Shown: positions 48,014 to 58,100 of the stretch, piece after piece
Numbering within the stretch: position 1 is the stretch's first letter
How the letters are laid out: each line of letters opens with the position of its first letter
Assembly (NCBI GenBank): GCA_016285515.1
Contig: JAEEQW010000014.1
Span: 1 to 64,000, forward strand
Reading direction: 5' to 3'
Length of the DNA stretch: 64,000 nt
Source: Bacteroidales bacterium
Lineage (GTDB): Bacteria; Bacteroidota; Bacteroidia; Bacteroidales; BM520
Made by a program: the position numbers and the translations under genes
Notes under the pieces: model-generated
What the model was told of the DNA's origin: nothing
Databases searched by the model: none
The model's input: the letters and a program-made list of their open reading frames with translations, nothing else

Positions 48014-48835
48014 TAGTGTATTGTACATTGCTCTATATTTAGCCACAATAAGATCCTGTTGTGCCGAGATGAGTTTGTTTTTTTCGCTGAGAAGGTCGGT
48101 GGTGTTTTTCATGCCGAGATTAAACTGTTCACTTACAAGCTCGAAGCTGGTTTGTACTGCATTAAGTTGTTCAGAGGCAGCGAAATACTGTTCCTGTGAA
48201 TTTTTAGCATTGAGCCAAAGTGTTTCGATTGTCATGTACAGAGTTTGAACTTTGTCAAAGAGGTCCAACTTCTGCGATTCAACGTTGATTTTGGCATTTT
48301 CGACATTAGTCTTGTTCTGTTTGTTGTCCAAGATAGGAATTGAAAGGTTGACGCCTATGGAATTGCTCCATCTTCTGTAAACCTGTTCCCCGAAATTCAT
48401 TTCATTGGGGAGATTATGGCTGATTCCGGTACCTGCACTAAGAGAAATATTAGGGAGATAGCCGGCTTTGGCGATTTCGACTGATTGATTGGCTCTATCG
48501 ATATACATTTTGCCCATTTTGATTTCCGGGCGGTTTTCAAGAGCCTTTTCGATAGCTATATTCTTATCAGGGAATGCAGCGAACACATCGCTTTCCGAAT
48601 ATTCAGGTGAAACAACGCCAATATTTATTTCGCCTAATATTTCAAGCAATTGCTTGAGTTGCAGCAAAGCCTGTTGCATGGAGTTTTTGGCTGCAATATA
48701 TGAATACTTGTCATTGGTATATTGTGAGACGAGAGAAGCATAGTCACTTTTTGCAATTGAGCCCACATCGAGCATCACTTTGGCACGCTCCATCTGCAAT
48801 TTTGACACGTTAACATTATCGGCGAATGTGGTCAT
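48010..48835 (-). pseudogene. TolC-like outer membrane efflux gene, truncated at both ends
   Basis: The remaining ~275 residues are TolC-type: 'ISKLQ'-like helix 'VNVSKLQMERAKVMLDVGSI', 'SVEIAKAGYLPNISLSAG', 'SIGVNLSIPILDN', 'ISAQQDLIVAKYRAMYN'. A full protein has ~450 residues and a signal peptide; here the first ~170 residues are missing and sequence upstream of 48835 is non-coding. After RAMYN the frame reads into macA sequence (TLRATLSLMKS) and stops at 47984. Not functional as an outer membrane channel. Confidence 0.85.
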
Positions 48836-48888
48836 TGATTCCTTTGCTTTTTTTTCAAAAATGATGCCCTCTGTTTGAATACAAACAC

Positions 48889-48925
48889 AAAAAAAAGAGC
48901 AACTCGCTTTGAGTTGCTCTTTTTT
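48889..48925 (-). terminator. Bidirectional intrinsic terminator
   Basis: AAAAAAGAGCAACTC pairs perfectly with GAGTTGCTCTTTTTT around a 5-base loop. It ends the minus-strand T9SS protein gene (stop at 48953). Confidence 0.9.
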
Positions 48926-48952
48926 CGCTAGACATTAATTTAATGACTAAAA

Positions 48953-51805
48953 TTAACGAGCAATAACAACCTTAGTTCTTACAACTTCATTGTCAGCAGT
49001 ATTCACATCAATGAAATACATGCCTGCAGGATAGCTGCTTGTTTCGATGTTAATTGTATTGCCGTTAACAGGTATTGTAGCAACTGCCTGTCCGAGGCTG
49101 TTGTAAATGACTATGCTTGTCATTTCCATACCATTGACAGTCAGTACATTGTTAGCAGGATTAGGATAAACCTTAATATCTGAGTTGAGATCATCACCAA
49201 TACCATCCGGTTCAATCGTTACTTCAACAGAGATAGGATCAGATTCACATTCATTTACGTAAACTGCAGTTACTTCATACAAATATGTACCAGCTGGACG
49301 ATTTGTATCAGTAAATGATTTGGACTTTGTATTCTTTATCATTTCACCGTCACGATAAACGAGATAGTGGTCGAAAGCAGGCATCTTAACGCCGCTTTCC
49401 TGCATTGGAGCAGCTGAGAAAGTGACATTTACTGGAGAAGTATTCATATTGTCAGCTATAGGATTCATAAAGAAGACATCACCCTTAGCATCTGCAAGAC
49501 CGCCCTGGATTGACCAGTTATAGTCAAGGTTAGCTTGTGAACCGCCGCCGGCTTCCCACATTGTTATCCATTCACCGCCAAAATACATCATATTGCCCTT
49601 ATAGTCAACTCTTGGACCTTCATCGCAGCCACCCGGATGACCTGTTGTTGTATTACATCTGTAACCAATCCACAATTCTTCTCTTGCATCAATTGTGACA
49701 GGAGTGTCAAGATATACAAGGTTCCATGCTTTAGTAACTATCTTACTGCCATCAACAGCCTGCTCATATACCAATTCAGATGGACCGGTCTCGTTACCGC
49801 CAACCCATACTCTGATATAGTAATCGCATTGGTCACCTGCAACACCAGGAACGAAGTTGACTGCGACAATATTCATACCGTTATATTCAGCGATATCCCC
49901 AGGTTCGAAACGATGGGCACAGCAGAAATCAGCTGCACTGCCTGTACCGATGGAATTGCTTCCAGCCTGGTCGGATGACCATGAAATCCATGTTGTAGGA
50001 GCAAAAGGATCGATAGGTTCTGACCATGTCAGCTTAACATTCTTCTTTGCAAGGATAGTGTATTCAAGGTTGTTTGCAGGCCAGCATGATGTAACTATTT
50101 CAGTTTCTGCACATGTTGGGAGTGATTCACAGCCATTGTCATAAAGTGCGGTTACACAAACATTGTATTCACCATCTTCGAAACCGTCAACGGAAAATTC
50201 ATATGTATTGCCATTAACACTGCCCATCAAATCACCGTTAACATAGATGTTATATGATTCAATGGCATCTCTGTAAGCTTTAACAGGAGCTGCTCTGAAG
50301 ATACGAGTATGTTCTGCTCTGAGGTCTTTAATGTTACCCTTTGTTTCATCATTTGCAGTAACAGGGCTATTCAAATAAAGCCCCTTGCCATCATTTTGAA
50401 CAAAACCCTGAATTGCCCAGTTATAGTCAAGTCCCAAGTCATATAAAGTCGTCCAACTTCCACCAAAATGCATAAGGTCGCCCTTGCCGGTGACAGCTGG
50501 TCCGTTGTCAACACCTGCAGGATATCCTGTAGTTGTATTGGCAAAATAACCGAACCACAATTCTTCAGCACCTGTGATTGATACAGGAGCATCAAGAGTT
50601 ATTTCATTCCATGCATTCAGTGTTATTTCTTCTGCAGGAACTTCCTGGTTAACAACCATAGTTCCAGGATTTGTGCCACTGGTACCGCCAACCCATACTC
50701 TAACTGTATATGTGCAAGCAGATTCATTAGGAACGAATCTAACCTTAGTGAGTTCATAGCCGCCATAAGGAGCTATTTCAGCAACCTGGAAACGGTGTGC
50801 CACTGAGAATGTTGTAGCAGAACCGGTACCAATACCATTGGTAAAGTCAGGGTCTCCAGCCCATGTAAGCCACTCTTCAGAACTTGGAATATAAGGAGCA
50901 GTCCATGAAATGTTCATTGCATCCAGAGTTGTTGAAACAGTAACTGTTTCAGGAGGTGTACATGTCATGCCCTGAGTTGTGAAATCGCCACAAATCTGAG
51001 GGGAGACACAACCGTCTGTCCATAAAGCTTCAACACAATAGTTGTATGTGGTTTCCATTTCAAGACCAGTATCTGTATATGTTTCAGCTACTGTGTTGCC
51101 TATCAGGGCACCATTACGATAAACATTGTATGATGCTACAGCACCACCTTTATCAATTGCCAATACTTTTTCTTCACCTTTGGCATTTACAACTGTAGTC
51201 TGAATGATGAAGTTATAGTTAAGGTCATTGGCGGTAAGAGTTGTCCAGCTACCTCCAAAACCTACAACATCACCTTTGCCGCTAACAGCAGGACCCGCAT
51301 CAGTACCTGCAGGATATTCTGCTGAACTTGGAGCGGCTACACCGTAACCGAACCAATAAGTCTGATTTGCCTCAATGGTAAATGGGCTTGTCAAAGTAAT
51401 GACATTCATTGATTGTAATGAAGGATTTGGAGCGCTCTGTGTCAACATTGGATTACCACTTGGATTTGCGCCTGTTCCTTTCCATACTTTCACAGTAAAT
51501 GTTCCACTCTGATAAGGAGTGAAAGCAACCTTTGTAACTTGCCAACCCACATAATCGCTGAGTTCACTTGCAAGAAACTTGTGCAGACAATTAAATTCTG
51601 TAGTACTGCCAAGACCGATACCTGAACTTAATTCAGTACCACTCCATGAAAGAATTTCCTCATCACCCTGCTGAGCAGGAGCAGTCCATGAAAGGACAAC
51701 TTTGTTCTTTGATGTAGTCCCCTGCAAGTCTCTTGGAGGATTACACTGGCTCATGCCTACAAAATAACATGCAACCAGAAATAAACTTAATAAAATTTTC
51801 TTCAT
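48953..51805 (-). CDS. Large T9SS surface protein with three tandem repeat domains
   Basis: A 950-residue exported protein with signal peptide ~1-18. Three copies of a ~200-residue domain (about 45-255, 300-500 and 620-800) each contain 'SGIGLGSTTEFNCLHKF'-like, 'YTVRVWVGG'-like and 'WFGYxxNTTTGYPAGxD' stretches ending in 'GGSWTTL...LDYNWxIQ'. They are separated by fibronectin-III-like modules ('NVxWxAP', 'GTYLYEVTAVYVNECES'). The end (from ~868, 'DIKVYPNPANNVLTVNG' to 'TKVVIAR') is a T9SS type A domain. Probably a cell-surface adhesin or ligand-binding protein. Confidence 0.9.
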   Translation of the reverse strand: MKKILLSLFLVACYFVGMSQCNPPRDLQGTTSKNKVVLSWTAPAQQGDEEILSWSGTELSSGIGLGSTTEFNCLHKFLASELSDYVGWQVTKVAFTPYQSGTFTVKVWKGTGANPSGNPMLTQSAPNPSLQSMNVITLTSPFTIEANQTYWFGYGVAAPSSAEYPAGTDAGPAVSGKGDVVGFGGSWTTLTANDLNYNFIIQTTVVNAKGEEKVLAIDKGGAVASYNVYRNGALIGNTVAETYTDTGLEMETTYNYCVEALWTDGCVSPQICGDFTTQGMTCTPPETVTVSTTLDAMNISWTAPYIPSSEEWLTWAGDPDFTNGIGTGSATTFSVAHRFQVAEIAPYGGYELTKVRFVPNESACTYTVRVWVGGTSGTNPGTMVVNQEVPAEEITLNAWNEITLDAPVSITGAEELWFGYFANTTTGYPAGVDNGPAVTGKGDLMHFGGSWTTLYDLGLDYNWAIQGFVQNDGKGLYLNSPVTANDETKGNIKDLRAEHTRIFRAAPVKAYRDAIESYNIYVNGDLMGSVNGNTYEFSVDGFEDGEYNVCVTALYDNGCESLPTCAETEIVTSCWPANNLEYTILAKKNVKLTWSEPIDPFAPTTWISWSSDQAGSNSIGTGSAADFCCAHRFEPGDIAEYNGMNIVAVNFVPGVAGDQCDYYIRVWVGGNETGPSELVYEQAVDGSKIVTKAWNLVYLDTPVTIDAREELWIGYRCNTTTGHPGGCDEGPRVDYKGNMMYFGGEWITMWEAGGGSQANLDYNWSIQGGLADAKGDVFFMNPIADNMNTSPVNVTFSAAPMQESGVKMPAFDHYLVYRDGEMIKNTKSKSFTDTNRPAGTYLYEVTAVYVNECESDPISVEVTIEPDGIGDDLNSDIKVYPNPANNVLTVNGMEMTSIVIYNSLGQAVATIPVNGNTINIETSSYPAGMYFIDVNTADNEVVRTKVVIAR

Positions 51806-51844
51806 TTTTTTTTAATTTTAATTAGTTAAAAGTTAATTATTATA

Positions 51845-54800
51845 CTATTGATTTATAATAAAATTAGCAATTGACATAACATCCATGACATCAATATTTC
51901 CATCAGAATTGAAATCTGCATTGTTATAATTAAACGGATTTGGCTCATTGCTCATAATATAAGCAACTACACTCGCAACATCAAGCACATTAACCACTCC
52001 GTCAGAATTGGCATCACCTTTCGTTCCGGATACAATAGCAGTAACGTTGACATCGTCTAGAACAACTCCGTAACCGTCATTGCATTCAGCCTCGAAAGCG
52101 ATATAATAGTTAGCAGTAACGTTTGGCAGTTCAATTATTCTGTTTTTCCAGGAAGCCACACTGTATTGGTAAGCGGCAAGCAGCTGCCATTCACCGTCTG
52201 TAGCATTTTTGTAATAAACTCTTAATCTGTCCTGATGACCATCGTGAACAGACTGGGCATGCCAGAAAGACAGAACAGGATCAACAGCACCATCAAGATT
52301 CATAACAGGAGAAACGAGTCTGACAACAGTCTCAGAACCGCTTATGAAAGCATTATAGCTGCCTGAATGAGCTTGCATAGGATGACTCTGCAAGCCACCG
52401 TGATTGGTAGTCCAAACGCCCTCACCGGAAACAATTTCCTGAGTCCAGCAATTAGGCAGATCCTCATCTTCAAAACCTTCATCATACGGATACGAACTGA
52501 CTGCAACATTACAGATATCAATAAACGGCTCAAATGCAGCAACGTATGAAAATTCGTAATTACCGGACAATGTTATGGTTGAATAGATTATTTCGCCAAA
52601 TGGCGCATTATCGCTCACATGAATTGTGAAAGCAGCAGTAGCGACTGCACCGTCATTATTGATGTCACCATATTCAACAGGATCAACTGTAATTACAGTT
52701 ACGTATGGATTTGATGTTGTATAAGTTCCATAGACGTTAAGAGCAGGATAGGAACCAATATTACGGAATGAGGCAGTGATGTTCAATGTCTTTCCAGGAA
52801 GCAGTTCACCTTCATAACCATAACTGACAAATTCAATCAAAGGTGCAGCCAAAGTAAGATCCATTTCATAACTCCATACCTCTCCGCCGCATGACATTGT
52901 CAATGTGCAAACTGCCACATGACCATCCGGAGCATCTCCTTCCACATGAACAGAAAGAATGTTTTCCAATACAACAGTATTATCTGATGCGATGTTTGCA
53001 ATCGTAGCCATTGGGATATCAAAAGTGACATACGGGTCGTCGGAAGATATTGAAACAGTAATATTTTCAGCATCTTCAACACCGACATTTCTGATAGTCA
53101 GGTCAAGTCCGTGAGATTCACCATAACTTAACACTTCTGAATTATAGCCCTGAAGAAGGAGGTATGGTCCTGATGGAGCTATACAGTTGATATTCTCGTA
53201 GATTGTTGTAGTGTTGAAACCAGTTACAGTAAGCAGAACTTCACCCGGAAGGAAGTCATTTTCGATTGAAACATAACCTGCTTCATCGGTTAATGCGGAA
53301 TAATATGCTCCGTCCTTGGAAATACATACGATAGCATTTTCAACCGGACCATCCTCGGTGGAGACCACTGTTTCGAAAGGAACACCAATAAGCATCAAAT
53401 CATTGGAAACAGAAATTTCAGCAGGAGTTGCTGTACGCAGTTGTACTGAAGCATCACCGAAAGTACACCATGTATGAGCTGTCTCAACATCGCTTGATGA
53501 TTGTGATTCAGTCAGCATCAGATTTAATGCATTAACAGCGACAGAGCCCCATGTAGTGCGCTGTTCCGTTGTATTGATACCGCTCTGGTCGGGATATTGG
53601 TTATAATCGAAGCCGCCTATAAGCACATCATAGAAATAGTCCTGACCACGCATTGGCGGCAGCCATGGCTGGCTGATGGAGGACATCCATACGACTATCG
53701 CTCCACCGTTTTCTTTTCTCAACCACGCTTCCGCAAAACAATCACCTGATCCGAACATTCCGTTGTCGCATGCAACTGAAGTGATAAAAGGCAATTTGGT
53801 TCCGTTAGAAAGGGAATTGACATTGGAATTGCTGAATCCTGTCGTTCCCCAACTGGTCTGTGAACCATGACCTGTGTATGCAATGGTGGATACACCGGCA
53901 TTGACTGCTGCTGTTACTCCGGATGCGCTTGCACTCGGGTCATATTCGGTATAAAATCCATCATAATTCAAAACAGGATTAAGTCTCTCATTATAAATCC
54001 TATTAACATGTGTATAGTCTATTTCACCGTCATCGCCAGGTCCCTGATTGGATGCAATGCCAAGCGCACTGCTGCGCCATGAATCTGTCATGTCAGGATT
54101 CTTTTCATAATTTATAGTCTTATTGACCTGAACTGTCAACTGAGAAACATTGTTGCATGAAAAACGTCCGACAATGATTTCAGGGAAATTATCGGTACCT
54201 ACCACACATCCGGCCTTTGGGTCAGCAGGCTCACCACTGACTGTGTTTGTCTTAACATCAGCCCAGTCACCTACGAGTTGGACATAGAGTATGTTCGGAT
54301 TTGCGTTATATTTCTGCTGAATTAAACTGGCAACGTTTGTACCGGTGGCAACCAATTCTTCCTCCACATTGTAACCCATTTCCTTTTTCCATGTGATATA
54401 TGGCTGAATTGCTTCCTGGTCACGGGATGTGTAGATGACAAGAATGTCACCGAACTGTGCAACCGGAAGATCCATACGACTCTTACTGTAATTGATGAAA
54501 AGACTTTGATACATGTCTTCCATCTCTCTTAAAGGAGTCAAATCAGTGTTATAAAGAGGATTAGTAGGAGTGTTGTTGTTTTCCAATAATTGAACAGTTA
54601 CATTGGAATATACACGTAATGTGTTAGTTGCAGCATTGTATCTGAAAGGATAAACACGTACTGCAGTACCTCTTACATCTCTGATAATATAAGGAGAATC
54701 AGCAGTTGCAAGATCTGAGGGATAGAATTCATCCACCAAAGATTCCGAAGCAATCTGGTAAGGAATGGTTTCAGGATTCTGGTTTCTGTAAATGACACCG

Positions 54801-55129
54801 CGGGATGGCACTAAAGGATAAGATAACTGATAATCCTTATATGTCGCATCAATTACATTGATGTCATAGTCCTTATCAGCTGCAATCTGAACGGATGCAC
54901 TGATGAAAGGAAGTTCTGCCCAGCCTTTCTTTTCAGTTACTGTTGTAACGTCAAAGACAATCTGGTTGAAAGTCACGCCATCAAAAGAAACTTCTTGTAT
55001 GTCCCATTTTCCAAGTTCAAATGAAACATTGTGCGAAGTTCCTGAAGATGTGTAATTAGTCTGGTATCCTTTTGCAAAGGAAATCAAACTTAAAACAATT
55101 AGCAGATTTGTAATAAGAAGTTTTTTCAT
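51845..55129 (-). CDS. Gingipain-like C25 cysteine protease with dockerin-like end (copy 1)
   Basis: A 1094-residue exported protease. Signal peptide ~1-20; a C25-type propeptide (~20-215, 'TVTEKKGWAELPFISASVQI'); catalytic domain with His421 in 'YTGHGSQTSWGTT' and Cys454 in 'SVACDNGMF'. Ig-like and CARDB-like modules follow, then a MAM/jelly-roll-like module ('CWTQEIVSGEGVWTTNHGG'), and a terminal dockerin-like pair (GDANSDGVVNVLDV; ADFNSDGNIDVMDV) ending at ANFIINQ. No T9SS tail. The DNA of the catalytic part is nearly the same as in copy 3 at 58586-62302. Confidence 0.94.
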   Translation of the reverse strand: MKKLLITNLLIVLSLISFAKGYQTNYTSSGTSHNVSFELGKWDIQEVSFDGVTFNQIVFDVTTVTEKKGWAELPFISASVQIAADKDYDINVIDATYKDYQLSYPLVPSRGVIYRNQNPETIPYQIASESLVDEFYPSDLATADSPYIIRDVRGTAVRVYPFRYNAATNTLRVYSNVTVQLLENNNTPTNPLYNTDLTPLREMEDMYQSLFINYSKSRMDLPVAQFGDILVIYTSRDQEAIQPYITWKKEMGYNVEEELVATGTNVASLIQQKYNANPNILYVQLVGDWADVKTNTVSGEPADPKAGCVVGTDNFPEIIVGRFSCNNVSQLTVQVNKTINYEKNPDMTDSWRSSALGIASNQGPGDDGEIDYTHVNRIYNERLNPVLNYDGFYTEYDPSASASGVTAAVNAGVSTIAYTGHGSQTSWGTTGFSNSNVNSLSNGTKLPFITSVACDNGMFGSGDCFAEAWLRKENGGAIVVWMSSISQPWLPPMRGQDYFYDVLIGGFDYNQYPDQSGINTTEQRTTWGSVAVNALNLMLTESQSSSDVETAHTWCTFGDASVQLRTATPAEISVSNDLMLIGVPFETVVSTEDGPVENAIVCISKDGAYYSALTDEAGYVSIENDFLPGEVLLTVTGFNTTTIYENINCIAPSGPYLLLQGYNSEVLSYGESHGLDLTIRNVGVEDAENITVSISSDDPYVTFDIPMATIANIASDNTVVLENILSVHVEGDAPDGHVAVCTLTMSCGGEVWSYEMDLTLAAPLIEFVSYGYEGELLPGKTLNITASFRNIGSYPALNVYGTYTTSNPYVTVITVDPVEYGDINNDGAVATAAFTIHVSDNAPFGEIIYSTITLSGNYEFSYVAAFEPFIDICNVAVSSYPYDEGFEDEDLPNCWTQEIVSGEGVWTTNHGGLQSHPMQAHSGSYNAFISGSETVVRLVSPVMNLDGAVDPVLSFWHAQSVHDGHQDRLRVYYKNATDGEWQLLAAYQYSVASWKNRIIELPNVTANYYIAFEAECNDGYGVVLDDVNVTAIVSGTKGDANSDGVVNVLDVASVVAYIMSNEPNPFNYNNADFNSDGNIDVMDVMSIANFIINQ
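53430..54470. repeat. Long near-identical DNA block, copy A
   Basis: This catalytic-domain region of C25 copy 1 matches 60600-61640 in C25 copy 3 at a constant offset of 7170 bases, with long runs of perfect identity and scattered substitutions and no indel noticed. Confidence 0.9.
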
Positions 55130-55158
55130 TGTTTATAATTATTTGATTATCAACAAAT

Positions 55159-58100
55159 TTATTTATTCATAATTATGTTCACAATACCCATGACATCCAT
55201 AACATTAATCTCGCCATCACCATTCACATCGGCATTTGCGAAAATGAATATCTCATTAGAGCCATTAATGATATAGTTTACAACTGTCATAATATCGATT
55301 ACGTTTACAACGCCATTACCGTCAGCATCTCCTAACAAAGTGCCTAATTCACCAGTAATTTCAATATCGTCAAGGACAACGCCGTAACCACCATTGAGTT
55401 CAGCTTCGAAAGCTATATAATAATTTGATGAAGGGTTAGGAAGTTCTATTTCTCTCTGTTTCCAGTTTGCAATACTGAACTGATAAGTTGCCAAAAGCTG
55501 CCATTCACCATCAGTTGAGTTCTTATAATAAACACGGAGTTTGTCCTGATGTCCACCAAAAACTGACTGTGAATGCCAGAATGAGAGAACAGGATTTGTG
55601 ATATTAGAAAGGTCAAACATAGGTGTTACAAGTTTGACAGTAGTTGTGTCACCATAAACGAGAGCATTGTAACTTCCGCTGTGAGGATTATAAGGATGGT
55701 GCTGATAACCGCCACTCTGAACACTCCATTCAGCGTAACCGGAAACCACTTCCTGGTTCCAGCATCCTGCAAAATCTCCCTCTTCAAATCCTTCATTGTA
55801 AGGATATGCGCTTATTGCAACATTGCATATATCAATGAATGGGAAGAATTCACCATCGTATGAATAATTGTTGTCAGCAGTAATGGTAACCACCGAATTA
55901 ATGACTGTTCCGTAAGGAGCATTAGGGCTGACTGTAATTGAGAAAGCGCCAGTAGATGTTGCACCGGCAACAATTTCGCCGAATGACACAGGAGTAGTGG
56001 TGTTTACTGTAACGTATTCGCAGTCGGTGGTATATACACCGTAAGCATTATGTACGTCAGCATTACCATTATTTATGAAAGTAACAGTAAGGTTGAGAGT
56101 CTGACCTGGAAGGAGCTGACCTTCAATGCCATTGCTATAGACAGAAAGTGAAGGAGCAACTGTAAGGAAATAAAGACTGTATGTCCATGAGTCTTGACCG
56201 TCAGACATTGTTACAGTACAATTAACTTTGTGATTATCAGGAACAACAGGAGAAACGCTTACTGTAAATGCATCGGAAATGTTAACCACTGCACCAGGAG
56301 CGACATTACCATAGTTAGCGGTATTGTTTGTAAATGTGACATATTCATCTTCCGATGAAATGGTTGCCATAAGATTTACAGCTGTTTCAGAGCCCACGTT
56401 CTTAACTGCAAGACCGATAGTTCCGACTTCAGCATAATCAAACATACCGTCACCATTTGCATCGTTAATTGTGAACGAATTGCCAATCAAATAAGGGCCG
56501 TCAAGGGCTGCACACTCAACATCTTCGATGATAGGAGCGGTGTTAGGACGAGTGATGACAATTCTTGCCTGACCACCGGAAGTGATGACAGGGTTAAGAT
56601 TGACTGTAGCCAAACCGTCATTATCTGCAACAGCAGTTCCATAAAGCACACCGTCTTTGGAGATTGCCACAACAGAACCTGGAAGAGTTGTCACTTCATA
56701 GAAATCAACGCCTATAGGAACTATATCCATGTGTTCAGAGGTGTTGGTGGCTGGAACGCCGAAGTTATATGGCATGATGGAGCCGTCACCGAGGCAATGG
56801 TAAGACTGCCAGTAATAAAGAGGTGATGAGTGTGTACCGTAGTTGCCATCGTGAGCATAGCAGACTGCAAGGTTTCCAAGAAACACTATGGAATTGGTCG
56901 TATTGTATGTCTCTGTCATATCAATACCATCATAAACACCGGTAGAAGAGTTCTGTGGGGTAGGGGTCTGACTCATAACGTTGGTTGCGCCTACGCCCCA
57001 ATAGTAATCTTCATACCAATAAGTACTTGGACATGAACCTATATATGTATAAGCACCCTTATTCTGACCTCTAATCATGGCTTCTGCCAAACAAACACCG
57101 CTATAGCCGAAATCGGCAGCAAGGCAACAGTTACCTATTGCAAGAAAATATTTGTTGGCATTAGTAAGATTGTTGGCATCACTTACGCTGAAACTTGGTG
57201 AAGACCATCCGGTTTCACCACCATGAGCTGTATAATTGGCAACGGAAATACCAGTATTCATCCAGCTGTAGCAATTAGAATAAGATGTCAGATATTTGTG
57301 GACTCCTGTATAGCCATTATCAGCTGTGAAGTGATAAGCTTCCGCATAGTTGATGGCAGGTTGTCCAACCACTGGATTCCAATAACTGTCGGCACCAGCA
57401 ATAAGAAGTGCATCAGACAAATATGAAGGATCACATTCAAGTTTCTCGTAATTGAGAATCTTATTGATAAGGTTGGTCAGTTCAGCGCTTGTTGAAACAC
57501 ACATACGGCTACAGAACATTTCAGGGAAATAGTCGCCGTCAACGGAACTGTAATACAAATCTGTCACTTTTTGGGAAGAGCTTCCCGTTGTATTAGGAAT
57601 CTGTGGCGTATCTCCGACTAATACGAGGAAAGTAGGAGCCTGGTCGTTTTGAACACCAGTATTGTACTTGTCATAAACAAAATTTTTGATGTTGTTATAT
57701 GAAACACCTGTTTCAGATGTATAATGCACATCCATGTAGAAACCTTTCTCCAGTTTCCATTCGATCCATGGCGCAAGTTCCGATGCCCATGCATCAGGAG
57801 CTATGACAAGCATGTAAGTAGGAGTCTGATAAAGGTCAGGATGGTCATCATATACATCACGGTTGAACAGTTGTTTATATACAGGCTGGAAATAAATGCT
57901 GAAAGTTGACTCATAGAGCGACGTTGTAGCTTCTACATCAGCATTATCAAAAACAATCTCAAGTTCAATATTGTTTCTGACAATTATTCTATTTTCAGAA
58001 ACATCATAAACTACAGGGTTGACAGTAAGAGCACCGATGGTTACTCCACGCATGGTTCCCAACACCTGAACTGTAGCAATTTCTCTTTCATCAAAACCCT

